Shown piece by piece: positions 27,336 through 35,690 of a stretch of DNA of 64,000 nucleotides (its first letter is position 1; each line of letters starts with the position of its first letter). Under the pieces are notes generated by a model. The model was not told where the DNA came from, made no database searches, and saw nothing but the letters and a program-made list of their open reading frames with translations. The DNA comes from Jeotgalibacillus malaysiensis. GTDB taxonomy: Bacteria; Bacillota; Bacilli; Bacillales; Jeotgalibacillaceae. The position numbers were made by a program, and so were the translations under genes. The stretch covers positions 1,162,501-1,226,500 of the forward strand of contig CP009416.1 of NCBI GenBank assembly GCA_000818095.1, in the 5' to 3' direction.

Positions 27336-27974
27336 ATGAGAGTATTAGTCGTAAAAGCAAACAATCGTCCATCAGATCAATCAGTTTCTGCTAAAATGCA
27401 TGATCTGTTCCTTGAGGAAATTAAGGATAATGAAGAAATTACAATCGACCATGTTGATCTATATAATGAAGAACTGCCATATATCGGTCAGGACTTCCTG
27501 GCAGCACAATTCAAATCAGCAGAAAGTGCGCCATTATCAGACGCAGAAAGCAAAGTACTGACAATTGCAAACAGCCATCTTGACCGCTTTAAGCAGGCAG
27601 ATGTTGTGGTATTTGCATTCCCACTGTGGAACTTTACAGTACCTGCAGTGCTTCACACGTATATGGATTACCTGTTCCGCGCAGGAGAAACGTTCCGATA
27701 TACTGCTGAAGGTCCTCAAGGGTTAATGGGAGACAAGCGTGCGATCCTGTTGAATGCAAGAGGCGGAGATTACTCAGCGCCGGCAATGCAGGGAGCTGAA
27801 ATGAGTGTAAACTTCATTAAAAACGCTCTAGGATTCTTCGGTATCCAGCAGCAGACTGATGTGATCATTGAAGGTCACAATCAGTACGTGGACCGTTCTG
27901 AAGAGATCAAAGAAGAAGGCTTTAAGCGCACAGTTGAAGCTGCAAAAGATTTAAGCGCAGTCGCTGCCAGGTAA
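27336..27974 (+). CDS. azoR: FMN-dependent NADH-azoreductase (AzoR/AcpD family)
   Basis: A 212-aa flavodoxin-fold enzyme. LVVKANNRPSDQSVSAKM is the FMN-phosphate loop, FAFPLWNFTVPAVLHTYMDY contains the conserved PxxNxxxP segment, and LNARGGDYS follows. It reduces azo dyes and quinones with NADH and helps in quinone resistance. AAAGGAG precedes ATG 27336; the ORF start at 27285 lies upstream of it. It sits in the B. subtilis yhdA-like neighbourhood, but YhdA belongs to another flavodoxin group. Confidence 0.9.
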   Translation: MRVLVVKANNRPSDQSVSAKMHDLFLEEIKDNEEITIDHVDLYNEELPYIGQDFLAAQFKSAESAPLSDAESKVLTIANSHLDRFKQADVVVFAFPLWNFTVPAVLHTYMDYLFRAGETFRYTAEGPQGLMGDKRAILLNARGGDYSAPAMQGAEMSVNFIKNALGFFGIQQQTDVIIEGHNQYVDRSEEIKEEGFKRTVEAAKDLSAVAAR

Positions 27975-27981
27975 CGCAATG

Positions 27982-28013
27982 ACAGTTCCGCACCTTTGCG
28001 GAACTGTTTTTTT
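27982..28013 (+). terminator. Terminator after azoR
   Basis: ACAGTTCCGC and GCGGAACTGTTTTTTT around a 6-base loop. Confidence 0.9.
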
Positions 28014-28057
28014 AATTTCAGTACGTTATGATGTAAGTGACAAGGGGTGATATACGA

Positions 28058-28528
28058 ATGAGTTATGTTCGCAATTTAAGAGAAAAGATTGGGCATGATC
28101 CTGTTAACCTGGTTGGCGTAACAGCGCTTGCATTTAATGAGTCAGGTAATATCCTGCTGCAGCAAAGACCGGATGGCGTGTGGGGGCTGCCGGGTGGATT
28201 AATCGAACTTGGAGAATCAACAGAGCAGGCTGTCAGAAGAGAAGTGAAAGAAGAAACAGGAATAGAAGTGGGTTCACTTGAACTAATTACAGTGTTATCG
28301 GGTGAAGACTATCACGTGAAACTGCCGAACGGAGACGAATTTTTTGCGATTACAGTCGTCTATTACACAAAAGACGTTACAGGTGAACCTGAAGCTGATG
28401 GAATTGAAACGATTGAAACAGACTTCTTCCCACCGAATGAATTACCGGAAGGCACTAGTCCAAGGATTAAAAAAATGCTGAGAGATTCTGCAGATCAGCT
28501 ATCGGATTTCGGTAAGAAGGAACAATAA
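28058..28528 (+). CDS. Nudix hydrolase
   Basis: A 156-aa protein with a complete Nudix box at residues 47-69: G47, E53, R61-E62, E65-E66 and G68 all match GX5EX7REUXEEXGU. It hydrolyses a nucleoside diphosphate linked to another moiety; the substrate cannot be read from the sequence. AAGGGGTGA lies upstream of ATG 28058, which I prefer to the upstream in-frame start at 28037. The terminator overlaps its end. Confidence 0.88.
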   Translation: MSYVRNLREKIGHDPVNLVGVTALAFNESGNILLQQRPDGVWGLPGGLIELGESTEQAVRREVKEETGIEVGSLELITVLSGEDYHVKLPNGDEFFAITVVYYTKDVTGEPEADGIETIETDFFPPNELPEGTSPRIKKMLRDSADQLSDFGKKEQ

Positions 28529-28563
28529 AAAGCCTTCCGGAACAGATCCGGAAGGCTTCTTTT
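28528..28563. terminator. Bidirectional terminator
   Basis: AAAAGCCTTCCGGA and TCCGGAAGGCTTCTTTT, between the Nudix gene and the convergent 42-aa gene. Confidence 0.88.
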
Positions 28564-28690
28564 ATAAAAACATATGTAGCATGACTGCGCCAATTCCAAT
28601 TCCTAAAATCAAGTAATTATGAATACCGCCGGGCTTTTCCTCACGTGACGAAACCTCTTCCAAACGCTGAAGCAACTGATCCATCTTCAT
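28562..28690 (-). CDS. 42-aa tail-anchored membrane peptide under a cre-overlapped promoter
   Basis: Forty-two residues: a charged amphipathic N-terminus (MKMDQLLQRLEEVSSREEKP) and one C-terminal membrane helix (YLILGIGIGAVMLHMFL). GGAGTGG precedes ATG 28690. A near-consensus promoter with a CcpA (cre)-like palindrome over its -35 box lies directly upstream (28724-28752), which argues that this short gene is real and carbon-regulated. No family recognised. Confidence 0.65.
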   Translation of the reverse strand: MKMDQLLQRLEEVSSREEKPGGIHNYLILGIGIGAVMLHMFL

Positions 28691-28723
28691 TAAGATCCAC
28701 TCCATTCAGTTAACGGTACCTTT

Positions 28724-28752
28724 ATTATATACAATCAAGAAAGCGCTTTCAA
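28724..28752 (-). promoter_or_regulatory. Promoter with overlapping cre-like site
   Basis: Minus strand TTGAAA (28747-28752), 17-bp spacer, TATAAT (28724-28729). AGAAAGCGCTTTCA at 28738-28751 matches the cre consensus TGWAANCGNTNWCA in 13 of 14 positions and covers the -35 box and spacer, a repressing geometry for CcpA. Confidence 0.7.
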
Positions 28753-28849
28753 ATTAATCTGAATATTTTGTGAAATGAAGAAGAATTAGGGCAAATAGAA
28801 TACTGTTTTAATTAAAAGCTTTTCATTTCCACTCCAGTGCAGCGGAACG

Positions 28850-28882
28850 GTAAAAAGGTGAGACAACTTGTGTCCCACCCTC
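28850..28882 (-). terminator. Terminator after the SulP gene
   Basis: Minus strand GGTGGGACA and GTCTCACC arms followed by TTTTT. Confidence 0.7.
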
Positions 28883-28925
28883 TATAACTGTTTAGCTATT
28901 CTCAGTTTATATATATTTATTAAAA

Positions 28926-30401
28926 TCAATGTCCTGACATTTTCGCATCAGGCTGATCGTATACAGAAAGCTGATCAACAAGATCATTACTTTCTTTATT
29001 CAAGCCGGTCAGCTTCACTTTAGCACCGTTCTGCTGGATCTTGATCGCAACTTTATCAACAGCATTAATCGCTGAATCATCCCATAGATGGGCTTTCGTA
29101 AAGTCAATGATCACTGTGTCCATACCTTGCGGATCAAAATCAATTGCTGATACAAAGTCAGTTACAGAAGCAAAGAAGATCTGTCCTTCAACGCGATACG
29201 TTATACGAGAGGCTGCTTCATCAATTTCTCTCTCAATGTGTACTTTTGAAATTTTCGAAGCAAAGAAGATTGCACTTAACAGCACACCTGCAAGTACGCC
29301 AATTGATAAGTCATGTGTAATGACAACAGTGGCAACTGTTACGATCATCACAGCTGCATCTGATCTCGGCACTTTATGAAGACGTGTAAGGGATCCCCAG
29401 TCAAATGTACCGATCGATACCATAATCATGACACCTACAAGTACAGCCATCGGAATCTGAACAACAACATCTGTTAAAATCATGATCAGACCAAGTAATA
29501 CAGCACCTGCTGTAAATGATGATAGACGTCCCCGGCCGCCTGATTTTACGTTAATGACAGCCTGTCCGATCATCGCGCAGCCCGCCATTCCACCGAAGCA
29601 GCCTGTGATCATATTTGCAATCCCCTGACCGCGTGCTTCTTTATTTTTATCACTCGGTGTATCTGTCATATCATCTACAATCTGAGCTGTGAGCAGTGAC
29701 TCAAGCAACCCGACTACAGCAAGTGAAATCGAATAAGGAAGAATGATCATCAGCGTTTCAAATGTAAACGGAACATTTGGAATCAGGAAAGAAGGGAGGG
29801 TCTGAGATATCGTTCCCATATCGCCAACGGTCTTTGTTCCAATGCCTGTCAGCATAACAAATGCTGTCACAACGATAATTGCAATAAGTGGTGATGGAAT
29901 CGCCTTAAAAAATCTTGGTACGATATAAATAATCGCAAGCGAGACAGCAACAAGTGCATACATGATCCATCCGGCACCCTCAAACTGCTCAAGCTGTGCC
30001 ATAAAAATCAGAATCGCCAGTGCATTAACAAAGCCGATCATCACTGAATTTGGAATAAAACGCATCAGTTTTCCAAGCTTCAATACACCCATAATCAGCT
30101 GAATAAAGCCTGTCAAAATCGTTGCAGCAAATAAATACTGGAGTCCGTGATCCGCAACGAGTGTCACCATCAGAAGTGCCATTGCCCCGGTAGCACCTGA
30201 AATCATTCCAGGCCGTCCACCAATAAAAGCAATCACAACAGCAATACAAAAGGCAGCATAAAGTCCAACCATCGGGTCAACACCTGCGATGATTGAAAAG
30301 GCAATGGCTTCAGGGATCAATGCAAGGGCCACAAGTGTACCGGACATCAAGTCACCGCGCACGTTACCGAACCATTCCTGTTTATATTTAGTTAAATCCA
30401 A
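28926..30401 (-). CDS. SulP-family anion transporter with STAS domain
   Basis: A membrane transporter of about 491 aa. The SulP core has 10-14 spans, with [19 protein letters not shown] and [19 protein letters not shown] near the N-terminus and [18 protein letters not shown] in the middle. A cytosolic STAS domain (about 410 on; [20 protein letters not shown]) follows. SulP proteins move sulfate, bicarbonate or carboxylates, often with Na+; substrate is not resolved. Start: TTG at 30401 has AAAGGAGAG upstream; an upstream in-frame GTG at 30443 has no separate RBS. A cre-like site lies 113 bp upstream. Confidence 0.88.
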   Translation of the reverse strand: MDLTKYKQEWFGNVRGDLMSGTLVALALIPEAIAFSIIAGVDPMVGLYAAFCIAVVIAFIGGRPGMISGATGAMALLMVTLVADHGLQYLFAATILTGFIQLIMGVLKLGKLMRFIPNSVMIGFVNALAILIFMAQLEQFEGAGWIMYALVAVSLAIIYIVPRFFKAIPSPLIAIIVVTAFVMLTGIGTKTVGDMGTISQTLPSFLIPNVPFTFETLMIILPYSISLAVVGLLESLLTAQIVDDMTDTPSDKNKEARGQGIANMITGCFGGMAGCAMIGQAVINVKSGGRGRLSSFTAGAVLLGLIMILTDVVVQIPMAVLVGVMIMVSIGTFDWGSLTRLHKVPRSDAAVMIVTVATVVITHDLSIGVLAGVLLSAIFFASKISKVHIEREIDEAASRITYRVEGQIFFASVTDFVSAIDFDPQGMDTVIIDFTKAHLWDDSAINAVDKVAIKIQQNGAKVKLTGLNKESNDLVDQLSVYDQPDAKMSGH

Positions 30402-30513
30402 TTCGAAAATCTCTCCTTTAAATATATTTTTGCGACTTTTCACTCTCAGAAAAGTCAGGTCCGTTTATAACGAGATGAATTATAGCACGTTTGTAGCTTT
30501 TGAAAAAATTATA

Positions 30514-30527
30514 TGTAAGCGTTTAAA
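30514..30527. promoter_or_regulatory. cre-like CcpA site upstream of the SulP gene
   Basis: TGTAAGCGTTTAAA matches TGWAANCGNTNWCA in 13 of 14 positions. Suggests carbon catabolite control of the transporter. Confidence 0.5.
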
Positions 30528-30615
30528 TGATTGTAATTCTAGTGATTGCTGTCATTTTCAAAAGAATACTACAGTAGTTATTTAATTTGTCAAAAACATT
30601 TTCACTTGGACAATT

Positions 30616-30650
30616 AAAAAAGACTGCCCTTAGAGGACAGTCTTCTAACA
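30616..30650 (-). terminator. Terminator after the alpha-glucosidase gene
   Basis: Minus strand AAGACTGTCC and GGGCAGTCTT arms followed by T run; it separates the gene from the SulP gene. Confidence 0.8.
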
Positions 30651-32333
30651 TTAAGATAACTTATAAACTCGCGCTTCATAAGGCTTCAACACAATCGTTG
30701 AAGTATCTTCATGCGCTGTTACTGGAAGGTTATTCAGCATCAGATGATCAAAACTTAAAGTGAAGTCCAGGTCATCACAAATTGCATCTTTTGTAGAAAG
30801 GTTTGTGAAAACGACAACCTGCTCATCCTCAAGTGTTCTTGTGTAAGCATAGATCTGGTGATGCTCATCAAGAATCAGGTCATAAGTGCCGTAAGTGAAC
30901 ACCTCATTGTTTTTCTTCATTTCAATCATACGCTTGTAGAATGACAGAACAGAATTTTCATCTTTTAATTGATCTTCAACGTTGATCTCTTTGTAATTCG
31001 GATTCACCTTCATCCACGGTGAGCCAGTAGTGAAGCCGGCCTGGTCTTTACTTGACCACTGCATCGGCGTTCTGCTGTTATCACGTGAAGAAGCCCATAG
31101 AATACGCATAATATCATCATGCGGCACGCCATCTTCACGACGGATACGGTAAAGGTTCTTAGCAGATACATCATCATAGTCATCAATTGAATCAAACTGA
31201 ACATTTGTCATTCCGATTTCCTGACCCTGATAAATAAATGGCGTCCCCTGCATCAGGAAGTACATTGCAGCCATTGATGTTGCACTTTCATACCAGAATT
31301 CATCATCGTTACCCCACGTTGATACAACGCGTGGCTTATCGTGATTTTCAATGAACAATGCATTCCAGCCATTATTCTCAAGTCCTTTTTGCCATCTCGT
31401 GAGCACTTTTTTCAGCTCAACAATATCAAGCTGAAGATTCGTTTCAGCATCCCACAGTCCAAGGTGCTCAAACTGGAAGATCATATCCATCTTGCCTTTT
31501 TTCTCGCCAACCCACAGATCAGCTTCATCGATGGATACCCCATTTGCCTCACCGACAGTCATGACATCATACTGACCGTACGTTTTTTCTTTAAATTCCT
31601 TTAAAAGAGGCTGGATGCCTTTTTGGTTCATATGCATATCGAAAGAAGACACATACTTTTTCTTCTTAGGATTAGGCATATCAGGAAACTTCTTACGCTT
31701 TTTAATATGACTGACCGCATCAATTCTGAAGCCGTCAATGCCTTTATCGAGCCAGTAGTTCACCTGGTCATAAATCGCCTGGCGTGCTTCAGGGTTTTCC
31801 CAGTTTACATCAGGCTGCTTGGTAGAGAAGACGTGCAAATAATACTGGTCTGTCTTTTCATCATATTCCCACGCAGAACCACCGAAAATACTTTCCCAGT
31901 TATTCGGCTCAGCAATCGTTTTTCCTGACTTGTCTTTCTTACCGTCGCGCCAGATATACCAGTCACGCTTCGGGCTATCCTTTGATTCACGTGATTCAAC
32001 AAACCACTGATGCTCATCGCTTGTATGATTAGGAACAAAGTCAATGATCAGCTTCATATCACGCTTATGCACTTCGCTTAGTAGTGTATCAAAGTCTTCC
32101 ATTGTCCCGAAATCATCCATAATGGCCTGATAGTCAGAAATATCATATCCGTTATCATCGTTAGGTGATTGATACATTGGGCAGATCCAGATCACATCAA
32201 CCCCAAGATCCTTTACGTAATCAAGTCTTTGTACGATTCCCTGTAAATCACCAATTCCATCTCCATTTGAATCCTGAAAGCTTCGCGGGTAAATCTGATA
32301 GCCAACCGCTTCTTTCCACCATATTTTCTTCAT
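30651..32333 (-). CDS. malL: GH13 alpha-glucosidase, oligo-1,6-glucosidase type
   Basis: A 560-aa cytosolic glycoside hydrolase of the GH13_31 group. Catalytic residues: nucleophile Asp205 (GFRIDAVSHI), acid Glu262 (TVGEANG) and transition-state Asp332 (ENHDKPR). DFVPNHTS is region I. Val207, two residues after the nucleophile, is the residue associated with alpha-1,6 (isomaltose-type) specificity; alpha-1,4 enzymes usually have Thr. No signal peptide. GGAGG precedes ATG by 9 bases. A LacI/MalR-like operator lies upstream. It stands alone, with no sugar transporter adjacent; MsmX at 48971 could energise one elsewhere. Confidence 0.92.
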   Translation of the reverse strand: MKKIWWKEAVGYQIYPRSFQDSNGDGIGDLQGIVQRLDYVKDLGVDVIWICPMYQSPNDDNGYDISDYQAIMDDFGTMEDFDTLLSEVHKRDMKLIIDFVPNHTSDEHQWFVESRESKDSPKRDWYIWRDGKKDKSGKTIAEPNNWESIFGGSAWEYDEKTDQYYLHVFSTKQPDVNWENPEARQAIYDQVNYWLDKGIDGFRIDAVSHIKKRKKFPDMPNPKKKKYVSSFDMHMNQKGIQPLLKEFKEKTYGQYDVMTVGEANGVSIDEADLWVGEKKGKMDMIFQFEHLGLWDAETNLQLDIVELKKVLTRWQKGLENNGWNALFIENHDKPRVVSTWGNDDEFWYESATSMAAMYFLMQGTPFIYQGQEIGMTNVQFDSIDDYDDVSAKNLYRIRREDGVPHDDIMRILWASSRDNSRTPMQWSSKDQAGFTTGSPWMKVNPNYKEINVEDQLKDENSVLSFYKRMIEMKKNNEVFTYGTYDLILDEHHQIYAYTRTLEDEQVVVFTNLSTKDAICDDLDFTLSFDHLMLNNLPVTAHEDTSTIVLKPYEARVYKLS

Positions 32334-32355
32334 CTATTGGCACCTCCATAGTTTA

Positions 32356-32369
32356 TGCAATCGCTTGCA
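32356..32369. promoter_or_regulatory. LacI/MalR-like operator before the alpha-glucosidase gene
   Basis: TGCAATCGCTTGCA fits GCAANCGNTTGC, the operator type of MalR-like LacI-family repressors, 23 bp before the start codon. It differs from cre at both W positions. A weaker AAAGCGCT block lies at about 32399-32406. Confidence 0.5.
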
Positions 32370-32527
32370 CTGGCATGTAAATAAAATGCTTTGACTGCAA
32401 AGCGCTCATTTGGCTGCAATACAAAGCTTTATAAAAATCTGTTTTTTTATACCTGTTTATTTTACCTTCTTAAGACTGTTTAAGCAATGGTTATTTCAAC
32501 AAGTACACTAAAAAACGGCTTTGTAAA

Positions 32528-32690
32528 AACTGGCTGGTGATTGCAGCTCCAGGGGAACGCTTTCCGCAGGGCGTGCGGTGAGCCTCCTCGGCTTCGCCTG
32601 CGGGGTCTCACCTGTCACGCTTCTCCTGCTGGAGTCGTCCCCTTCCGCTACAATCACCAGCTGTGCAGAAACAACAATTATTTTTACATA
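32528..32690. repeat. GC-rich dispersed intergenic repeat, copy D (full length)
   Basis: Nearly complete, reverse orientation. It runs from GGCTGGTGATTGCAGCTCC through GAGCCTCCTCGGCTTCGCCT and GGGGTCTCACCTGTC to TACAATCACCAGCTGTGCAG. The outer ends (CTGGTGATTG / CAATCACCAG) are inverted repeats. The rest of the 474-bp gap (32334-32807) holds only the promoter region, the operator and the terminator of the CNNM gene. Confidence 0.8.
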
Positions 32691-32773
32691 ATTAAAAGGG
32701 AAGTGTTTAAAATAGAAACCATGAAACTAAATCAAAATAGGTTGGATAAAAATTCGAGCGCAGCGAAACGATT

Positions 32774-32803
32774 AAAAAAAGCCCGACACAATGTGCCAGG
32801 CTC
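32774..32803 (-). terminator. Terminator after the CNNM transporter gene
   Basis: Minus strand AGCCTGGCACA and TGTCGGGCT arms (G-U pairs allowed) followed by seven T. Confidence 0.8.
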
Positions 32804-32807
32804 ATCA

Positions 32808-34163
32808 TTACAGTGCTTCAGTTGTTCTTATGGCAGGGGAGGGGGGCGTTTCGACTTCTGTCACTTCTTCTTCAGAAAGCTTCCAGACCTCTAGATATAG
32901 AATATGATATCCTTCCACATCATTTACTCTAAACACATGCCCCTGTTCATAAATCTCATCCCCAACCTCAGCATTAAAGTTCCGCGTCATGAACCAGCCG
33001 CCAATCGTATCAACATCCTCTTCGTCAATATCGATATCAAGCAGTTCATTCACACTTTGAACGAGTACCTTGGAATCTAGAATATAATGATGTTCATTGA
33101 TCTGCTGAACATCAGGGATCTCATCAGCGTCGAACTCATCCTGAATTTCTCCGACAATCTCTTCAATAATATCCTCCATTGTGACAAGACCCGATGTACC
33201 GCCATATTCATCAAGCAGAATACCCATGTGCATTCTGTCTCTCTGGAATTTATGAAGCAGCTCGTGAATTGGTATGCTGTCAATTACCTGAATGATCGGG
33301 TGGGTGAATTCAGCGACTGTGCGCTTCCCGTTTCTCTGATCTTCAATGAATGCGGTCATTAATTCTTTCATGTTAATCATGCCGATAATATTATCTCTGT
33401 CTCCATCTTCAGTGACAGGATAACGTGTATACTGCTCTTCTTTCATGACTTCAAATACTTCAAGCAGCGTAAGGCCGCTGTCCACACTTGCAATTTCTGT
33501 TCGCGGTACCATAATTTCTTTTGCAACACGCTCATCAAATTCGAAAATTTTATTTACAAATTTGTATTCTGATTGATTAATCTCACCACTTTTTAAGCTT
33601 TCAGAAAGAATCATACGTAATTCTTCTTCTGAATGTGCAGCGTCATTTGCAGAAGCATGCTTTAAGCCAAGCATTCTCGTTAAAAGGCGCGCAGATCCAT
33701 TTAGAAATCTGATGAAAGGGTAAAGAACGCGGTAAAACCAGATTAATGGCGATGCAAACATCAATGTAATTTTTTCAGCCTCTTGAATAGCAATAATCTT
33801 AGGTGACAGTTCCCCAATGACAACATGTAGAAATGTAATGAGTGAAAATGCCAGTACAAAAGATAAAGCCGGTGTCCATGAAAGGTCAAACCCTGCAAAT
33901 AATGGTGCGATCATCGATGCGATGACCGGTCCGCCGATCCAGCCGAGTGCTAATGCAGAAACGGTAATGCCAAGCTGGCAGGCAGATAAATACTCATCCA
34001 GATTATCCATTACTTTTTTTGCATTAGCAGCCTTAGGATGTCCTTCTTCAAGCAGCTGGTCGATCCGGGTAGACCGGACCTTTACAATTGAGAATTCAGA
34101 AACTACAAAAAATGCAGTACATGCAAGTAAAACAACGACCAAAATTAAATTGTCTATCTCCAA
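32808..34163 (-). CDS. mpfA: CNNM/CorC-family transporter (MpfA/YhdP-like)
   Basis: A 451-aa membrane protein. DUF21/CNNM membrane domain (about 1-195: VVLLACTAFFVVSEFSIVKV, CQLGITVSALALGWIGGP, FLHVVIGELSPKIIAIQEAE), CBS-domain pair (about 215-335: IMVPRTEIASVDSG, YPVTEDGDRDNIIGMI, LLDEYGGTSGLVTMEDIIEE) and a C-terminal CorC_HlyC domain. B. subtilis MpfA (YhdP) of this family exports Mg2+. The only possible start is TTG 34163, because TAA lies in frame just upstream. Its AGGAGG is about 40 bases away, separated from the start by a hairpin (34170-34198). The upstream leader is structured. Confidence 0.9.
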   Translation of the reverse strand: MEIDNLILVVVLLACTAFFVVSEFSIVKVRSTRIDQLLEEGHPKAANAKKVMDNLDEYLSACQLGITVSALALGWIGGPVIASMIAPLFAGFDLSWTPALSFVLAFSLITFLHVVIGELSPKIIAIQEAEKITLMFASPLIWFYRVLYPFIRFLNGSARLLTRMLGLKHASANDAAHSEEELRMILSESLKSGEINQSEYKFVNKIFEFDERVAKEIMVPRTEIASVDSGLTLLEVFEVMKEEQYTRYPVTEDGDRDNIIGMINMKELMTAFIEDQRNGKRTVAEFTHPIIQVIDSIPIHELLHKFQRDRMHMGILLDEYGGTSGLVTMEDIIEEIVGEIQDEFDADEIPDVQQINEHHYILDSKVLVQSVNELLDIDIDEEDVDTIGGWFMTRNFNAEVGDEIYEQGHVFRVNDVEGYHILYLEVWKLSEEEVTEVETPPSPAIRTTEAL

Positions 34164-34360
34164 TGATGCGAGAGCATTCCCTTAAGCGGAAAGCTCTCTT
34201 CCACCTCCTGTGAATGTTAGTGTAAAGGCATCAGAGATCATCCGTCAGAATGGAGGCCCCAATGAGAGCCTTACTCTGAGCCTTCTTGCCTTTGACAGAT
34301 TGAAACAGATTCAAGTTCAGGTTCATAACCCCATCGGATTTCCTCCATTCTCATCTTAAT
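34164..34360 (-). promoter_or_regulatory. Structured leader of the CNNM transporter gene
   Basis: On the minus strand AGAATGGAGG (34342-34351) is perfectly complementary to CCTCCATTCT (34247-34256), about 85 bases later. ATCCG just after the first arm also matches CGGAT after the second arm, so alternative pairing is possible. Then AGGAGG (34204-34209) is followed by hairpin GAGAGC...GCTCTC (34170-34198) and the TTG start. A 27-codon ORF (MRMEEIRWGYEPELES...) starts within the first arm. It matches no riboswitch I know; I compared it with the M-box and the yybP-ykoY motif. Confidence 0.5.
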
Positions 34361-34409
34361 TGCCTATATTCTACCACAGTCAGCAAATTTTTTACTACCT
34401 CAATCGCAT

Positions 34410-35327
34410 TTAAGGAACATCATGACCAATTACAGCCTGATAAATGGTGAACCACTGATGTGCATCCATACGGAAATTTTGAGCGTTTACAGCTGAACGG
34501 ATGCGGTCGATTTTTCCTGATCCTGCAATCACAGAAATATTGGCAGGGTGATTATATAACCACGCATAGATCACTTCATCGAGCTGGTCTGTTCCGATTT
34601 CGCTGCCGATTTCTTTCAGTGCTGCACGGATTCTGACAGCTTTTTCATCTTCACCTGTTAAAATTTTTCCGCCTGCAAGCGGAGACCATGCCATCGGAGG
34701 CGTTTTCTTTTCAATCGTCAGGTCAAGCGTGCCGTCTTCAAAGTTTTCAAGGTGATACGGGCTCAGTTCGATCTGGTTCGTACAGAGCGGCTGATCCACA
34801 TAGGACTGAAGCATATTAAACTGACTTCTTTTAAAGTTGGACACACCGAAGTTTTTAACCTTACCTGAGCGGCTCAACTCATCAAAAGCGGCAGCTGTTT
34901 CCTCAGGGTTCATAAACGGATCGGGTCTGTGAATCAGCAGCAGGTCAATTGTATCTACAGAAAGGTTTTTCAGCGACTGTTCAACTGAAGAGATTATATG
35001 TGCTTTGCTTGTATCATAATGGTGGCTTCTGTGAGACGGACGATTAGGGGATTCAAGGACAATTCCACACTTTGTCACAATCTCCATTTTATTGCGAAGT
35101 GAAGGCTCAAGTGCCAGTGCTTCTCCAAAGAGCGCTTCACACTGATAGCTTCCATAGATGTCAGCGTGATCAAATGTCGTAATTCCTGTATCAAGCACCT
35201 CTTTAATCAGCGTCAGGCGCTCTTCCTTTGACAGACCCCACCCTGACAGGTGCATCATACCGTGAACAGTTTTTGAAATTGATAAATCACTTGATAATTG
35301 TATTCTTTCCAGTTTAATAACCTCCAT
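34410..35327 (-). CDS. Aldo/keto reductase
   Basis: An NADPH-dependent reductase with a TIM-barrel fold. Catalytic tetrad: FDHADIYG (Asp and Tyr), VTKCG (Lys) and LLLIHRPDP (His). NFGVSNFK and AGSGKIDRIRSA near the end bind the cofactor. Substrate unknown. The annotated ATG (35327) has no RBS, and GGAGG lies inside its first codons. A CTG at 35312 has that GGAGG 8 bases upstream, and family members begin at the corresponding MERIQ residue. CTG initiation, coupled to the end of the upstream 93-aa gene (stop at 35314), is therefore likely. Confidence 0.88.
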   Translation of the reverse strand: MEVIKLERIQLSSDLSISKTVHGMMHLSGWGLSKEERLTLIKEVLDTGITTFDHADIYGSYQCEALFGEALALEPSLRNKMEIVTKCGIVLESPNRPSHRSHHYDTSKAHIISSVEQSLKNLSVDTIDLLLIHRPDPFMNPEETAAAFDELSRSGKVKNFGVSNFKRSQFNMLQSYVDQPLCTNQIELSPYHLENFEDGTLDLTIEKKTPPMAWSPLAGGKILTGEDEKAVRIRAALKEIGSEIGTDQLDEVIYAWLYNHPANISVIAGSGKIDRIRSAVNAQNFRMDAHQWFTIYQAVIGHDVP

Positions 35328-35595
35328 TTTGATAAGTAATGTATCGCATCGTAAACAGGATAAAAATAATCGCGATCAGTCGGATTATATACAGGTCTGC
35401 TGTAATGCCGATCAGGTATAACAGTGATATTAAAATTGACATGTTCAGCATCTGAATACGATTCACTGATAATGCTGCATTCATTGATAAAAGAATGATC
35501 AGCGGAAGTATGTATAAAACTGCAGCTGATATAGCCGGTTCAAGAACCAGTACAGGGATGAAGATCACGATGAATACCATTCTGATTTTCTGCAC
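35314..35595 (-). CDS. Small membrane protein upstream of the aldo/keto reductase
   Basis: A 93-aa hydrophobic protein with about three membrane spans (MVFIVIFIPVLVLEPAISAA, VLYILPLIILLSMNAAL, and a C-terminal pair around LLYLIGITADLYIIRLIAII). GTG 35595 has AGGAGG and GAGG upstream. The end overlaps the start region of the reductase gene, so the two form an operon. Not recognised. Confidence 0.65.
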   Translation of the reverse strand: MQKIRMVFIVIFIPVLVLEPAISAAVLYILPLIILLSMNAALSVNRIQMLNMSILISLLYLIGITADLYIIRLIAIIFILFTMRYITYQNGGY

Positions 35596-35690
35596 CTGAC
35601 CTCTTCCTCCTGACTTCGCAAAACATGGTGCTTTCCTGTATGATAATAGCATACAAATTCAATCAGTATGTACAATAGGGGGCTTACATA

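Noticed and set aside
34164-34360. M-box (Mg) or yybP-ykoY (Mn) riboswitch
   Set aside because: The leader lacks the conserved core strings I would expect of either class; kept as an unclassified leader instead.
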